From: an uncultured Planctomycetota bacterium
GTDB taxonomy: Bacteria; Planctomycetota; Planctomycetia; Pirellulales; Thermoguttaceae
Assembly: GCA_900317365.1 (NCBI GenBank)
Contig: ONGM01000001.1
Location: 1-35,372 of the forward strand
DNA length: 35,372 bases
Direction of reading: 5' to 3'
Below, piece by piece: positions 1-8,885 of the stretch. The notes under the pieces were generated by a model, which had not been told where the DNA came from, searched no databases, and worked only from the letters and a program-made list of their open reading frames with translations. A program made the position numbers and the translations under genes. Positions within the stretch are counted from its first letter, which is position 1. Every line of letters begins with the position of its first letter.

Positions 1-4
1 CACG

Positions 5-1117
5 ATGGACCTTAAAGAGATTTACGAACAGTCGACGCGCCACTTTCTCGCGCCGATTCAACCGCTTCTCGACGATCCCGAAGTCGCGGATATCCTCGTC
101 AACGGATACGACACGGTCTATTACGAACGCGGCGGAAAGCTACATCTCTCGGAATGTCGGTTTTCGAGTCCCGAAGCGCTCGAAGCCGCCGCTCATAATA
201 TTGCCGAGTATTCCGGTCGCGTCGTCGGCGGGGCTCAACACAGCGTCGACGCGAGACTCCCTGACGGTTCCCGCGTCCATATCCTCGCGCCTCCCGCCGC
301 GCGATGCGGGTTCTGTATCTCAATCCGAAAATTCAAAAAGTCGTCTTTTAGTCTCGACTCGCTCGTGAAGTACGAAAGCATAACCTCGGAAGTTAAAGAA
401 TTTCTCCAAATCGCCGTGCAACTTCATAAAAACACGGTAATTTCCGGCGGTACCGGCTCCGGAAAAACGAGTCTACTAAATGCCGTATCGACCGCGATTC
501 CCGACTCCGAACGCATTATCGTTATCGAAGATTCCTCCGAATTGCAACTCAATCAGCCGCACACCGTCTACCTGGAAGCGCAACCGAAACTTTCGGAAAA
601 GCGACCCGGCGTTACGATTCGCGACCTCTTCGTCGACACGCTCCGTATGCGACCGGATCGTATCGTCGTCGGCGAAATCCGACGCGGCGAAGCGCTCGAC
701 CTCATTCAATCGATGCTCTCCGGACACGAAGGCTCCCTCACCACCGTTCACGCGAACACGCCGCGCGACGCCGCGATTCGTCTCGAAACGCTCTGTCTTA
801 TGAGCGACGTCGAATTGCCCCTCCACGTGGCGCGAACGCAAGTCGCCTCCGCTGTACACCTCGTTGTGCAAACGGCGCGTCTCGCTTCCGGTCAGCGTAA
901 AGTCCTCAACGTCGCCGAATGTCTCGGACTCGATTCGAACAATCAGTACGTGCTTAAGGACGTCTACAAGTTCGTTGCGGAGTCAACGGACGCTAACGGC
1001 AAGATCCTAGGTTCCTTGCAACGCGCCGGTCACATTCCGACCTTTGCGTCAGATCCCTTCTCGCGCGGACTTGGAGACCAGGTCAAGGAAACGTTAGGAG
1101 TCTTCGTTCCAAAATAA
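5..1117 (+). CDS. cpaF: CpaF/TadA-type secretion ATPase of the Tad pilus
   Basis: This 370-aa protein is a type II/IV secretion ATPase of the CpaF/TadA family, the cytoplasmic motor that powers Flp pilus assembly. The Walker A motif GGTGSGKT lies at residues 148-155. The Walker B region VVGEIRRGE is near 221-229, followed by the family His-box stretch TTVHANTPRDAA. An N-terminal domain of about 130 residues precedes the ATPase core, as is usual for CpaF. The ATG is only 4 bases from the window edge, so its ribosome binding site and any upstream start cannot be judged, but the length is close to the C-terminal 370 residues of known family members. TadB and TadC genes follow directly, which supports the assignment. 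The usual partners (CpaB, RcpA/CpaC, CpaE) probably lie to the left, outside the window. Confidence 0.95.
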   Translation: MDLKEIYEQSTRHFLAPIQPLLDDPEVADILVNGYDTVYYERGGKLHLSECRFSSPEALEAAAHNIAEYSGRVVGGAQHSVDARLPDGSRVHILAPPAARCGFCISIRKFKKSSFSLDSLVKYESITSEVKEFLQIAVQLHKNTVISGGTGSGKTSLLNAVSTAIPDSERIIVIEDSSELQLNQPHTVYLEAQPKLSEKRPGVTIRDLFVDTLRMRPDRIVVGEIRRGEALDLIQSMLSGHEGSLTTVHANTPRDAAIRLETLCLMSDVELPLHVARTQVASAVHLVVQTARLASGQRKVLNVAECLGLDSNNQYVLKDVYKFVAESTDANGKILGSLQRAGHIPTFASDPFSRGLGDQVKETLGVFVPK

Positions 1118-1118
1118 C

Positions 1119-1161
1119 GCGGCGCGTTACGCCGCATAAAACTCGGCGTCGGTCGACGCCG
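1119..1161 (+). other. Two short hairpins between cpaF and tadB
   Basis: The 69-bp gap holds GCGGCG/CGCCGC (1119-1124 with 1130-1135) and CGGCGTC/GACGCCG (1144-1150 with 1155-1161). Neither is followed by a T-run, so they look more like mRNA processing or stability elements than terminators. Function is inference only. Confidence 0.35.
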
Positions 1162-1186
1162 CTAGAATTACTCGTAGGAGACGCTC

Positions 1187-2026
1187 GTGTCGCTCATTTC
1201 GTCGTTATGCGCGGCGGTCGCCGTCGGACTTCTCGCCACGATTGGTTACGACCTTTGGATCGCTCTGACTACCGCTTACATGCAAGACCTCATTAAGGAA
1301 TGCGACGCGATTTCACTCGATCTGTCGAAGAGGAACTTTTACCTCAATATGGTCGGAATCGCGATTCTCACCGACGTGGTGTTCATCGGTTTGACGCTCA
1401 AATCGCCCTTTTTAGCCGCCGCGATTCTGCTACTCCTCGTCGTTATTCCGCGTCAAGTTGTAGCGCAACTTATCAAAAGTAGGAAACGTTTGCTTAAAGA
1501 CCAAATGGTCGACGCCGTCTCCATGATCGTAAGTTCCGTGCGCGCAAGCATGACGCTCGAAGCGGCTATCGAATACGCCGCGAATGAAGTCCCCGCGCCC
1601 CTCGGAAACGAGCTTACAAACGTCGCCGGCGCTATTCGACTCGGCTCAAGTCTCAAGGACGCGCTCAATAACGCTAAAGAACGATTGCGTATACAAGAGT
1701 TTATCGCGTTTGCTGCGACTCTTATCGTCAACCAAGAAAGCGGCGGCGACCGACTGCTACCGACCTTAGAAGATATTAAATCGAGTCTCATGGAAAATCG
1801 GCGGCTCGAACGCAAAGTCGAATCGGAAACCGCGACCGGAAGATTCGTGATCAACGCTTTATGTTCGACGCCCGCGATCTTTACCTTAATTTCATTCGTG
1901 ACGAATCCGCTCGGAACAAAATTACTTTTTGCCACAACCGGTGGACAACTGATTATTCTTGTCGTCACGATCCTATCGTACGTCGGATTCGTTGTCGGTC
2001 AAAAGATCGTGAACATCGAAATCTAA
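1187..2026 (+). CDS. tadB: TadB-like inner-membrane platform protein
   Basis: This 279-aa protein fits TadB, one of two GspF-like platform proteins that sit in the inner membrane and couple the CpaF ATPase to pilin assembly. Two hydrophobic segments lie near the N-terminus and two near the C-terminus. Between them is a cytoplasmic helical T2SSF domain, containing stretches such as SMTLEAAIEYAANEVPAPLG and NQESGGDRLLPTLEDI. The start is GTG with a good ribosome binding site (TAGGAG at 1175-1180). It follows cpaF and precedes a second T2SSF protein, the standard Tad order. The TadB/TadC split is assigned by order and length and is not proven by a diagnostic residue. Confidence 0.9.
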   Translation: MSLISSLCAAVAVGLLATIGYDLWIALTTAYMQDLIKECDAISLDLSKRNFYLNMVGIAILTDVVFIGLTLKSPFLAAAILLLLVVIPRQVVAQLIKSRKRLLKDQMVDAVSMIVSSVRASMTLEAAIEYAANEVPAPLGNELTNVAGAIRLGSSLKDALNNAKERLRIQEFIAFAATLIVNQESGGDRLLPTLEDIKSSLMENRRLERKVESETATGRFVINALCSTPAIFTLISFVTNPLGTKLLFATTGGQLIILVVTILSYVGFVVGQKIVNIEI

Positions 2027-2041
2027 CGTGGAGTCCACAAT

Positions 2042-2959
2042 ATGCTAGGAACATATATTTCGTTAACAAGTTCGTTCTTCGCAGGAGCTACGGCGTTCAT
2101 TATCGCGGACGTCGCGCTCGCCGTTTACTTCGACAGTAAGGCGCTCGCGAGAAAGCGTCTCGAAAGCGACTTCGAGCAACAAGCGGTCGAGCGTATGAGA
2201 GCTTCAAGCGCGGTCTTTCGCAATGCGGAACCGCTTGTGCGTCAACTTGCCAAGCAGTACGTTCCATCGGCGAAGTTGCGTGATTTCACGTATTGTCTCG
2301 AACTCAAAGAAGATTCTCCGCCGTGGACGGCTCCGCTCTTCTGCGCAACAAAATTGCTCGAAGCGATTCTCGTCGGATTCGGAGTCGCTCTCTGGTTCTT
2401 ACTGCTGATTCGTTCGGCGATTCCGGCAATCCTTCTCGGCTTCGTCTTCGGCGCGATCGTTTACTATTTGACGATCAAATCGTACAAAAAGGAAGCGAAC
2501 GATCTCAAAAGGAGAATAAAACTTCGACTGCCGTTCGTCGTCGATCTCATGTCTCTAACGCGCGGAGCCGGAGCGTCGTTTAAAGAAAGTCTAGAAATCA
2601 CCGTCGAAGAAAATCGCGACGCGCCGATCGGAAGAGTCTTTAAACGCGTCTTGGAAGAGTTTAATCTAGGGAAATCAGAACGCGAAGTAATGGATTCTTT
2701 GAACGAACGAATGCAAGACTGGGATTTCTCCGAACTCGTTTTCACACTCAACCGCGGCGCGGCGTTCGGCGTCCCGATCGCGGACGCGCTCGCAACGTTG
2801 TCGAATCAAATGCGACTGAAACGCCAACAGTGGATTGAACAAGCGGCGGGTAAAGCGCAAGCGCAGATTCTATTTCCTGGCGTTATCGTCATGATCGCGT
2901 GCATGATCCAGATCTTGGCGCCTTTTGTTCTCATGTGGTTTGAATCAGCCGCAAGCTGA
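2042..2959 (+). CDS. tadC: TadC-like inner-membrane platform protein
   Basis: This 305-aa protein is the second T2SSF-domain platform protein and begins 15 bp after tadB, with GTGGAG as a likely ribosome binding site. It has a TM helix at the N-terminus, a hydrophobic pair in the middle (FLLLIRSAIPAILLGFVFGA), a T2SSF region (LPFVVDLMSLTRGAGASFKE and later GVPIADALATLSNQMRLKRQ) and a C-terminal TM helix. It would form a heteromeric platform with TadB under the CpaF hexamer. Length and topology are normal for the family. Confidence 0.9.
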   Translation: MLGTYISLTSSFFAGATAFIIADVALAVYFDSKALARKRLESDFEQQAVERMRASSAVFRNAEPLVRQLAKQYVPSAKLRDFTYCLELKEDSPPWTAPLFCATKLLEAILVGFGVALWFLLLIRSAIPAILLGFVFGAIVYYLTIKSYKKEANDLKRRIKLRLPFVVDLMSLTRGAGASFKESLEITVEENRDAPIGRVFKRVLEEFNLGKSEREVMDSLNERMQDWDFSELVFTLNRGAAFGVPIADALATLSNQMRLKRQQWIEQAAGKAQAQILFPGVIVMIACMIQILAPFVLMWFESAAS

Positions 2960-3081
2960 GTCTTTCCTCTTAAAAGAAGCGCGGGAACGTCCGAATCAAG
3001 GACGACTTTGCGTTCCGCTGAACGATAGGATGATCGCAATAAAACAATAATCAACACGATATTGGGCAATTGGAGAAACGA

Positions 3082-6000
3082 ATGCCGGATCGATATGATT
3101 GCGTAGCGGAGTTTGGTCGAACGATGTGGGGAACTCGCTGGCGTGGGTACGACCGCGACAGCGAAGTTAGCGTCGAAGTTTTACAACTTGATAAGCGTTA
3201 CGCAGAAACCGACGGCGTCCGCGATCTCGTTCGCTATGCGCGTCGATTGCGACACGATCAGTTCGTTTCTATCGCCGACGTCGATTGGAATGAAAACTTC
3301 ATTGTTTCCGAACGTCGCGAAACGACTCTGCGCGAGAGAATCGAAAAAGCGCCGATTTCTCAAAACGACGCTCGACGATTCTTAATTCGGATGCTCGGAC
3401 TCATTAAATACTTTCAAGACACGAATCCCGAATTCGTCCACGGCGATATTTGTCCTGAGAATATTCTCTTTTCTAGTCCGAAAGCCTCTATTATCGACGC
3501 CAAACTTCTTTACTCCCTTGGTCCGACTTTAAACGGAACGACGCTTCTCACCGGTCGACTCAAATACTACGCGCCGGAAATGCTCAACTCGGATATTGGT
3601 CCGATTACCTCAAGAGTCGACGTGTACTCTCTCGGATTCGTCACGCTCGAAGCGCTTGCCGGAAATGAATTCGACAAGTTCTTTCTCGCATACGGAACAA
3701 ACGAACGAATGCGATGGTCCCAATTCCACGGTTCGACAAGGGATTATCTGCAAAATCTCGACGAATACGTTCCTAACCTTGCATCGGATCTCAAAAACGC
3801 GCTAGACGGTATGCTCGTAAAAAGTCTCGCGTCTCGTATCTATGATCCGACGGAAATAATCGAGGAACTTGAACTCGGACTCGCAAACTCTACGGAGACG
3901 TCCGAGACGGAACAATCGGAAGACGAAGACGAGTCGATGGAGAAAATCGCCGTTTTCGACGACGCGAACGACGATTTCGTCGACGAGAGTAATAAAGACA
4001 GTACGCTTTCACTCCTGAACGTACGAAATTTCCTCAAAACGCTCGCGTTCCGTCCGTATGTTCTCTGGCCTGTAATCTCTATTCTGATTTGCGCGTTCAT
4101 TTCGATGATTGCAAATCTTGACGCGTTGAAGTCAAAAAAGAATGTCTTTTGGGGAATGACGTCGTCTCATATGTGGATTCCCAATCCCACCGATTTAAAT
4201 AACGAAATATATATCGTTGAAAAGAAAAAAGGAGAAAACGGCGAGTCGATCGAGGTGAAAACGCCGCTTGCGCACGGAGAGTTAGGATGGCAAGCGTCCA
4301 ACGGAAAGAAAAAAACATACGAGTTCGTGAGCCATGGAATCTCACAAACATGGATCGCGCAATTCGAATATAGCCGCATAGACGAAGATAAAAAGAGTTC
4401 CTCAACGTCAACCCCAAGATCCCTAGTCGTCAGACGGTTTGCAGACGAAAACGACGTCAAGGGAGAGCCTCTTACAACAGTCGACGGTCAAGCGTTCGAA
4501 AACGCGGACAGTCTTAACGGCACAACCCAATTCTGGCCGGTCATTTACGGAGGAAAAGACGGCGATTCCGCAACGTTTTACGTCAATGGAAAAAAAGAAG
4601 AGCGCGGACTCGATAAAGACGGTAGAGTCAAAGCTTCTATCGACGTGCTTTCAAACAGAAAATACGAAATCGTCGCTTGGATTCCCGATAAGCTACAATT
4701 CCAAGCAAAATCCAATATTGAAATCAATAATATCGAACATAAGGAAATCTTCAACGACACGCCTCTTGAAAGCGAACAAGATCAGGCTGAGAAGTTGCAA
4801 CGCGAGGCTATTTTTGATCTTATTATGGGATTCGACGTCGAATTGTGGCGAAAGTACGACGAGAGCGGTCGCGACGAAGTCCTAAAAGCGATAGGTGATT
4901 CTTATAACGTGTCTTTCAGGGATATGCGAATTGAATTGCTCAACTTAGCAAAAAGTAAAACGTTGGATTCACTCGACAGAGTCGTCTTCGAACTCTTCAA
5001 CGACGAGCGTCTTACCGTTGAAAGGGGAGAATACGGCGGTAAGCTTCTCAATCCCTGGGACAAACTTGACCAGTTCCTTAAAGAACGCTTTGAGAACGAA
5101 GAACAAATCGATCCTCGTCCGGCGTTATGGCGAGCGGTCGTCGACGCGCAAAGAAAGACGCGCGATTTTCTTCTCAAAACGCCGAGTCTACCCGCTGATA
5201 TGCCGTTAGTTCGCAAAATGGAAGAGCGCGAATCCGACGTCGGCGAAAACATGAAAAAGATTGTCAATAATTACTTCTCGGAGCTCATCTCTAACGACTC
5301 GGAACACACCGGATCGAGCGCTGTCGGCAACCACCGCGTCAAAGGATTCTATGCGGCGCAAAGGAGCCTTGAAGAGTTAAATAACAAAGCGTTGTTCTAC
5401 GGTTCAGAAGCTGATCGGAAGGCATTTGTCAACAAATGCCGTTATTATGAAGGCGTCGTTGCGCTCGGCGCGGCGGAGCTCATTGACGCGGTCAAAGACC
5501 AAACGCGTTTCTTTGATAATGGAAAGGACAAGTTCCCAACCTCTCCAACAAGCGACGAAAAAGAGTTTCCGTCGTCCGCGTACGTCGACTATCGCAAACA
5601 ACTTGTCGAAATAGCGTGGGAAGACAACCTTAAGAAATACGAGACACAGGACCAAGACGAACGCTTCGTGAAGCTAGCGGCGGAACTACGTTATTACCTA
5701 GCGCATTCGGGAACTCCAACGCTATTGGAGGAATTGCAGGACGTCGAGGCAAATTACCAAGACGTTAATCGTTACTATGTCGCCGTAGCGGAATTTTTCG
5801 TTGCTAAAAAGGACTACGCAAAGGCTGACGAATGTCTCGCGAAAACAACAACGATCGACGAAAAAAAATATCGCGATCTCGCAAGACGAAAAGCGCGAGC
5901 GCTTTTGAAAATTGCCGTCGGCGCGCATGAACAAACGGATATGTCCAAGACGTCCGACGTATACAGGTATTCGGAAGCCGTCCAGAAACTCAACGATATC

Positions 6001-6306
6001 ATGTTTCCCGACGCGAACAAGTCGTACTCCAATTCAGAATCAATTCAACCAGACCGTTACGCGTATGAAATCTCTTGGGAAGAAATCGCCCAGAGATTTA
6101 GATATTTCGACGATAATCTGATCACATTTCCACGCGAGTTCTCAATGTCGCTTATGACGCTCTCGACGGACAATACGTTTGATGAGTCCGCGCGAAAGAA
6201 ATTCGCGGACATGGCAGAGAAACTCACATGGTATCCAACGTGTCCTATCCAATGCTTACTCTTCTGCAATCCCGCAGTGAACCGTAATCAAACGAGACAA
6301 CGATAA
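3082..6306 (+). CDS. Membrane-anchored pseudokinase-like protein in the Tad operon
   Basis: Domains: an N-terminal Ser/Thr-kinase-like domain (about residues 5-265), an acidic linker (about 275-310), one TM helix (about 325-345) and an extracytoplasmic region of about 730 residues ending in TPR-like helices (about 897-946). The kinase fold is recognisable from HGDICPEN (120-127), which matches the HxDxxxxN catalytic loop, and from LKYYAPEML, which matches the APE motif. However, the beta-3 Lys is replaced in VSVEVL (Glu32), DFG is DAK (Asp139) and the Gly loop is poor, so phosphotransfer is doubtful. A TTG at 3070 is possible, but GGAG at 3072-3075 sits 6 bp before ATG 3082, which I chose. 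The gene directly precedes the Hsp70-like gene (1-bp gap). Role in Tad regulation or scaffolding is inference; the large outer region is unrecognised. Confidence 0.75.
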   Translation: MPDRYDCVAEFGRTMWGTRWRGYDRDSEVSVEVLQLDKRYAETDGVRDLVRYARRLRHDQFVSIADVDWNENFIVSERRETTLRERIEKAPISQNDARRFLIRMLGLIKYFQDTNPEFVHGDICPENILFSSPKASIIDAKLLYSLGPTLNGTTLLTGRLKYYAPEMLNSDIGPITSRVDVYSLGFVTLEALAGNEFDKFFLAYGTNERMRWSQFHGSTRDYLQNLDEYVPNLASDLKNALDGMLVKSLASRIYDPTEIIEELELGLANSTETSETEQSEDEDESMEKIAVFDDANDDFVDESNKDSTLSLLNVRNFLKTLAFRPYVLWPVISILICAFISMIANLDALKSKKNVFWGMTSSHMWIPNPTDLNNEIYIVEKKKGENGESIEVKTPLAHGELGWQASNGKKKTYEFVSHGISQTWIAQFEYSRIDEDKKSSSTSTPRSLVVRRFADENDVKGEPLTTVDGQAFENADSLNGTTQFWPVIYGGKDGDSATFYVNGKKEERGLDKDGRVKASIDVLSNRKYEIVAWIPDKLQFQAKSNIEINNIEHKEIFNDTPLESEQDQAEKLQREAIFDLIMGFDVELWRKYDESGRDEVLKAIGDSYNVSFRDMRIELLNLAKSKTLDSLDRVVFELFNDERLTVERGEYGGKLLNPWDKLDQFLKERFENEEQIDPRPALWRAVVDAQRKTRDFLLKTPSLPADMPLVRKMEERESDVGENMKKIVNNYFSELISNDSEHTGSSAVGNHRVKGFYAAQRSLEELNNKALFYGSEADRKAFVNKCRYYEGVVALGAAELIDAVKDQTRFFDNGKDKFPTSPTSDEKEFPSSAYVDYRKQLVEIAWEDNLKKYETQDQDERFVKLAAELRYYLAHSGTPTLLEELQDVEANYQDVNRYYVAVAEFFVAKKDYAKADECLAKTTTIDEKKYRDLARRKARALLKIAVGAHEQTDMSKTSDVYRYSEAVQKLNDIMFPDANKSYSNSESIQPDRYAYEISWEEIAQRFRYFDDNLITFPREFSMSLMTLSTDNTFDESARKKFADMAEKLTWYPTCPIQCLLFCNPAVNRNQTRQR

Positions 6307-6307
6307 A

Positions 6308-8170
6308 ATGCCCGAACCACTGAAAACTTGGATTGCTCTCGATTTCGAAGCGTTCGTTACCCAGGTCGCGTTTTCCAAGCGCGACACTACAGGAGCGAAC
6401 ACGGTTCAGACTGCGCGCTTCTACAACGTTTTCGAAACAAACGCGATCAGTCGACGCGCTACTCCGCGACTCGACTGCGAATCAATTCGGGAACTTGCGT
6501 TGACCGAACCGGAAAGAACGCTAAATCTCACAAGAGATCAATGGCTTAGCGACGAACCAATTTCCACAAGCGACGACGTCCCTTACGACGCCGAAAACCT
6601 ACTCGTCGAACTCTTATCGACGCTCAAAGACGAATGTAAAAAACTCATTGGGAAAAACATAAGCGACTGCGTCGTTACGTTGCCGAAACGCGGAGAACTC
6701 TATGATAGAATCCGTTGCGCCGCAACAGGAGCCGGATTCAACGTCGTTATGCATCGCGATCGCGGAATTTGCGCCGCTTACGATTGGGCGATCGAAAATC
6801 GCCCAAAATCCAGAAGAGTTCTTCTCTGTCGCGTCGGATATGACGCTACGGAAATTTACGTCTTCAAACCGCGCCGCGACGGACTTGAGGACTCCTCTGA
6901 GCACGTTCGATTTGAATGGGAAAAATTGGGACTATATCAAATCGTCAGTAAAGCGGCGGAACGCGTTGTTAGTTCGGCGAAAAAGAAATCCGGTTCCGAA
7001 AAAGCGGACGAATGGCGAACGCGACTTCCTGCGTTGCTCGTTGAAATCGATTGCAAATTGCGCGAATATCTCGCCGATCCGACCCCCGAAAGAGCCAAAG
7101 AGACCGAAATACTAAAAGTCGGCTCGCTAAAACTCAAATTTCCCAATTCAACGCTGGCTACGGCGCTCGCAAAAAACAACGCGAAAATTGCCGCCGGTAT
7201 CAAAGACGTCGTCGCAAGCGTGACGAAAAATGGAAAACTTAGCCGAAATCATTTCGAAATACTCGTCTCCGGCGACGGCGCTTCCGAAGCGTTAGTCGAC
7301 GAGATTCGCAATTACTTCGAAAACGTCTCGCTAGATAAATCGACGACTACCCCGGCGCAAGGGTGCGTCTCCTTTCTCAAGGCTCTTCCCTTACCGTACG
7401 AACCTGAGACAAAAGAAGAACGAAAATATGTCGAAACGTACGAAAGCGCCGTCCGAGGCGACGTCGAGTCGTTTCTACCGCTCGCTAAAATATACCTCGT
7501 CGGCTACGGAACCTCCAAACGCTATGAGGAAGGCGTCTATTGGCTCAAAGAAGCGGATAAGTACGACGATCCCGAAGCGTGCGAATATCTCGCAGAATGT
7601 TATCGAAAAGGACGCGGAACCACAAAGAACCCGAAAAAAGAAAGTGAAGCGCGAGAGCGCGCCAAACGTCTTCGCGGCTATTTGAACGGCGAGGACGATC
7701 CAACGAATCGTTTCGAATGGCGCGACGCCTCCGACACATCCTCAGACTCAAGCCACGAAGAGACGTCGAATTTCTCCTCTGGTTCTCGTTCAAAATCAAA
7801 CTCCCGCGCAACGACCGCTCGTTCGGAGGAAACTGCGTACCGACGTCCTTCTCCGTCTCAAAGCGAATCGGCTTCATTAGAAACGTCGACACTAGAAACG
7901 TCGACGAAGAAGAAAAAAGACGGTGGCGGCGGCAAAAAGCTACGTTATGAAACGCCTCGTCGAGTTAAAGAAAAAATTTGGGGACTTATAATTTCCGCGT
8001 TTGTTTTTTTCAGAAACGGGGTGCGTATCGTCGTCGTTCACAACAACGATACGATTCCCTTGTTACTCGGTCTAACGCTTCTCCTCGTCAGTCTGACGCT
8101 CATGCTGATCGGCGTCGTCTCCTACTATCGGAAACGCGTGCCCCAGCATGACGTTGGCGCCAAGAGTTAG
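6308..8170 (+). CDS. Hsp70-like ATPase-fold protein with Sel1 repeats and C-terminal membrane helices
   Basis: The 620-aa product begins with a diverged Hsp70/actin-like ATPase fold. CVVTLPKRGELYDRIRCAA and GFNVVMHRDRGICAAYDWAI (about 119-161) match the DnaK substructure that ends in NEPTAAALAYG. VLLCRVGYDATEIYVF (about 171-187) matches the phosphate-2 loop, and EILVSGDGASEALVDEI (about 317-333) matches the adenosine loop. The DLGT-type phosphate-1 loop and DLGGGT are eroded, so ATP turnover is uncertain. Two Sel1-like repeats follow (about 375-460, including GRGTTKNPKK), then a Ser/Thr-rich linker, a Lys/Gly patch and two hydrophobic segments (about 558-576 and 584-607). The ATG is 1 bp after the previous stop, so translational coupling is likely. 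No substrate-binding domain is visible, so it is not a standard chaperone. Confidence 0.7.
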   Translation: MPEPLKTWIALDFEAFVTQVAFSKRDTTGANTVQTARFYNVFETNAISRRATPRLDCESIRELALTEPERTLNLTRDQWLSDEPISTSDDVPYDAENLLVELLSTLKDECKKLIGKNISDCVVTLPKRGELYDRIRCAATGAGFNVVMHRDRGICAAYDWAIENRPKSRRVLLCRVGYDATEIYVFKPRRDGLEDSSEHVRFEWEKLGLYQIVSKAAERVVSSAKKKSGSEKADEWRTRLPALLVEIDCKLREYLADPTPERAKETEILKVGSLKLKFPNSTLATALAKNNAKIAAGIKDVVASVTKNGKLSRNHFEILVSGDGASEALVDEIRNYFENVSLDKSTTTPAQGCVSFLKALPLPYEPETKEERKYVETYESAVRGDVESFLPLAKIYLVGYGTSKRYEEGVYWLKEADKYDDPEACEYLAECYRKGRGTTKNPKKESEARERAKRLRGYLNGEDDPTNRFEWRDASDTSSDSSHEETSNFSSGSRSKSNSRATTARSEETAYRRPSPSQSESASLETSTLETSTKKKKDGGGGKKLRYETPRRVKEKIWGLIISAFVFFRNGVRIVVVHNNDTIPLLLGLTLLLVSLTLMLIGVVSYYRKRVPQHDVGAKS

Positions 8171-8182
8171 GAGTCTCGCACT

Positions 8183-8881
8183 ATGACATGGTTTTTCGTG
8201 GTCTTCGTTATAATGTGGGCGACTTTCCTCGGCGCTTGTTGCGGCGGGTTCGCCAGCGTTGTCGAATATCGAACGTTAGCGCGCGTTTCGCTCACGCGTC
8301 CTTCGCAATGCGGCGCGTGCGGCGCTACGCTCAAGATGTGGGAAATCTTACCGGTCGTCGGTTGGTTCATCGTTCGCGGAAAGTGCCGGACGTGTCGCGC
8401 ACGGATCCCGACTCGAGATCTCGCAATCGAGGCGAGTTCGACCGCGCTCTTTATCGCTACGACGGCAACTGCGACCGCGACGTCTGCGACCGTGTTCGAC
8501 GCGTTGCAACGAATCGGAGTCGGGTTAGGAGTCGCCGCGACTACGCTCGGATTATGGATTATGAGACGCGTTCATGCTCGAAAAAGCACGGCGCTTCCCA
8601 AACGAACGTGTGCGGTCGGAGCGCTTCTATCGCTCGCATGGTTTGCCGCGACCCCATGGAATCCGTTGGCGCTAATCGCTCGATTCCAAGGGATCAACGC
8701 GCCTAACGACATAATTTTTAGTTTAGTTATTACGACGGCGTTTTACGTAATCGTCGCCGTTTTAGCGCTCACATTAGCGTTCGAATGGGATTTACGCGCG
8801 AATTTAAATCGCGCCGACGTTACAACGTCTGAATTCGACGGTCATGACGACGGACCGTCGTCAAATTGGCAAAGGAACTAA
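8183..8881 (+). CDS. Stand-alone prepilin peptidase N-terminal (Cys-rich, methylase-side) domain protein
   Basis: This 232-aa membrane protein matches the N-terminal half of PilD/GspO-type prepilin peptidases. It has an opening TM helix, then GGFASVVEYR, two CxxC pairs (CGACGATLKMWEILPVVGWF and RGKCRTCRARIP), then about four more hydrophobic segments. In bifunctional enzymes the Cys-rich domain is tied to N-methylation of the mature pilin. The protein lacks the two aspartates and GxGD motif of the A24 protease, which occur in a separate gene at 9877-10527. The start is supported by AGGAG at 8169-8173, overlapping the previous stop codon. It may pair with the protease protein to rebuild a complete enzyme, or act as a methylase or accessory factor; this is inference. 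Confidence 0.75.
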   Translation: MTWFFVVFVIMWATFLGACCGGFASVVEYRTLARVSLTRPSQCGACGATLKMWEILPVVGWFIVRGKCRTCRARIPTRDLAIEASSTALFIATTATATATSATVFDALQRIGVGLGVAATTLGLWIMRRVHARKSTALPKRTCAVGALLSLAWFAATPWNPLALIARFQGINAPNDIIFSLVITTAFYVIVAVLALTLAFEWDLRANLNRADVTTSEFDGHDDGPSSNWQRN

Positions 8882-8885
8882 CGGC

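Noticed and set aside
2960..3081. Imperfect hairpin GGAACG/CGTTCC between tadC and the pseudokinase gene considered as a terminator
   Set aside because: The stem is broken, no T-run follows, and gene order suggests continued transcription.
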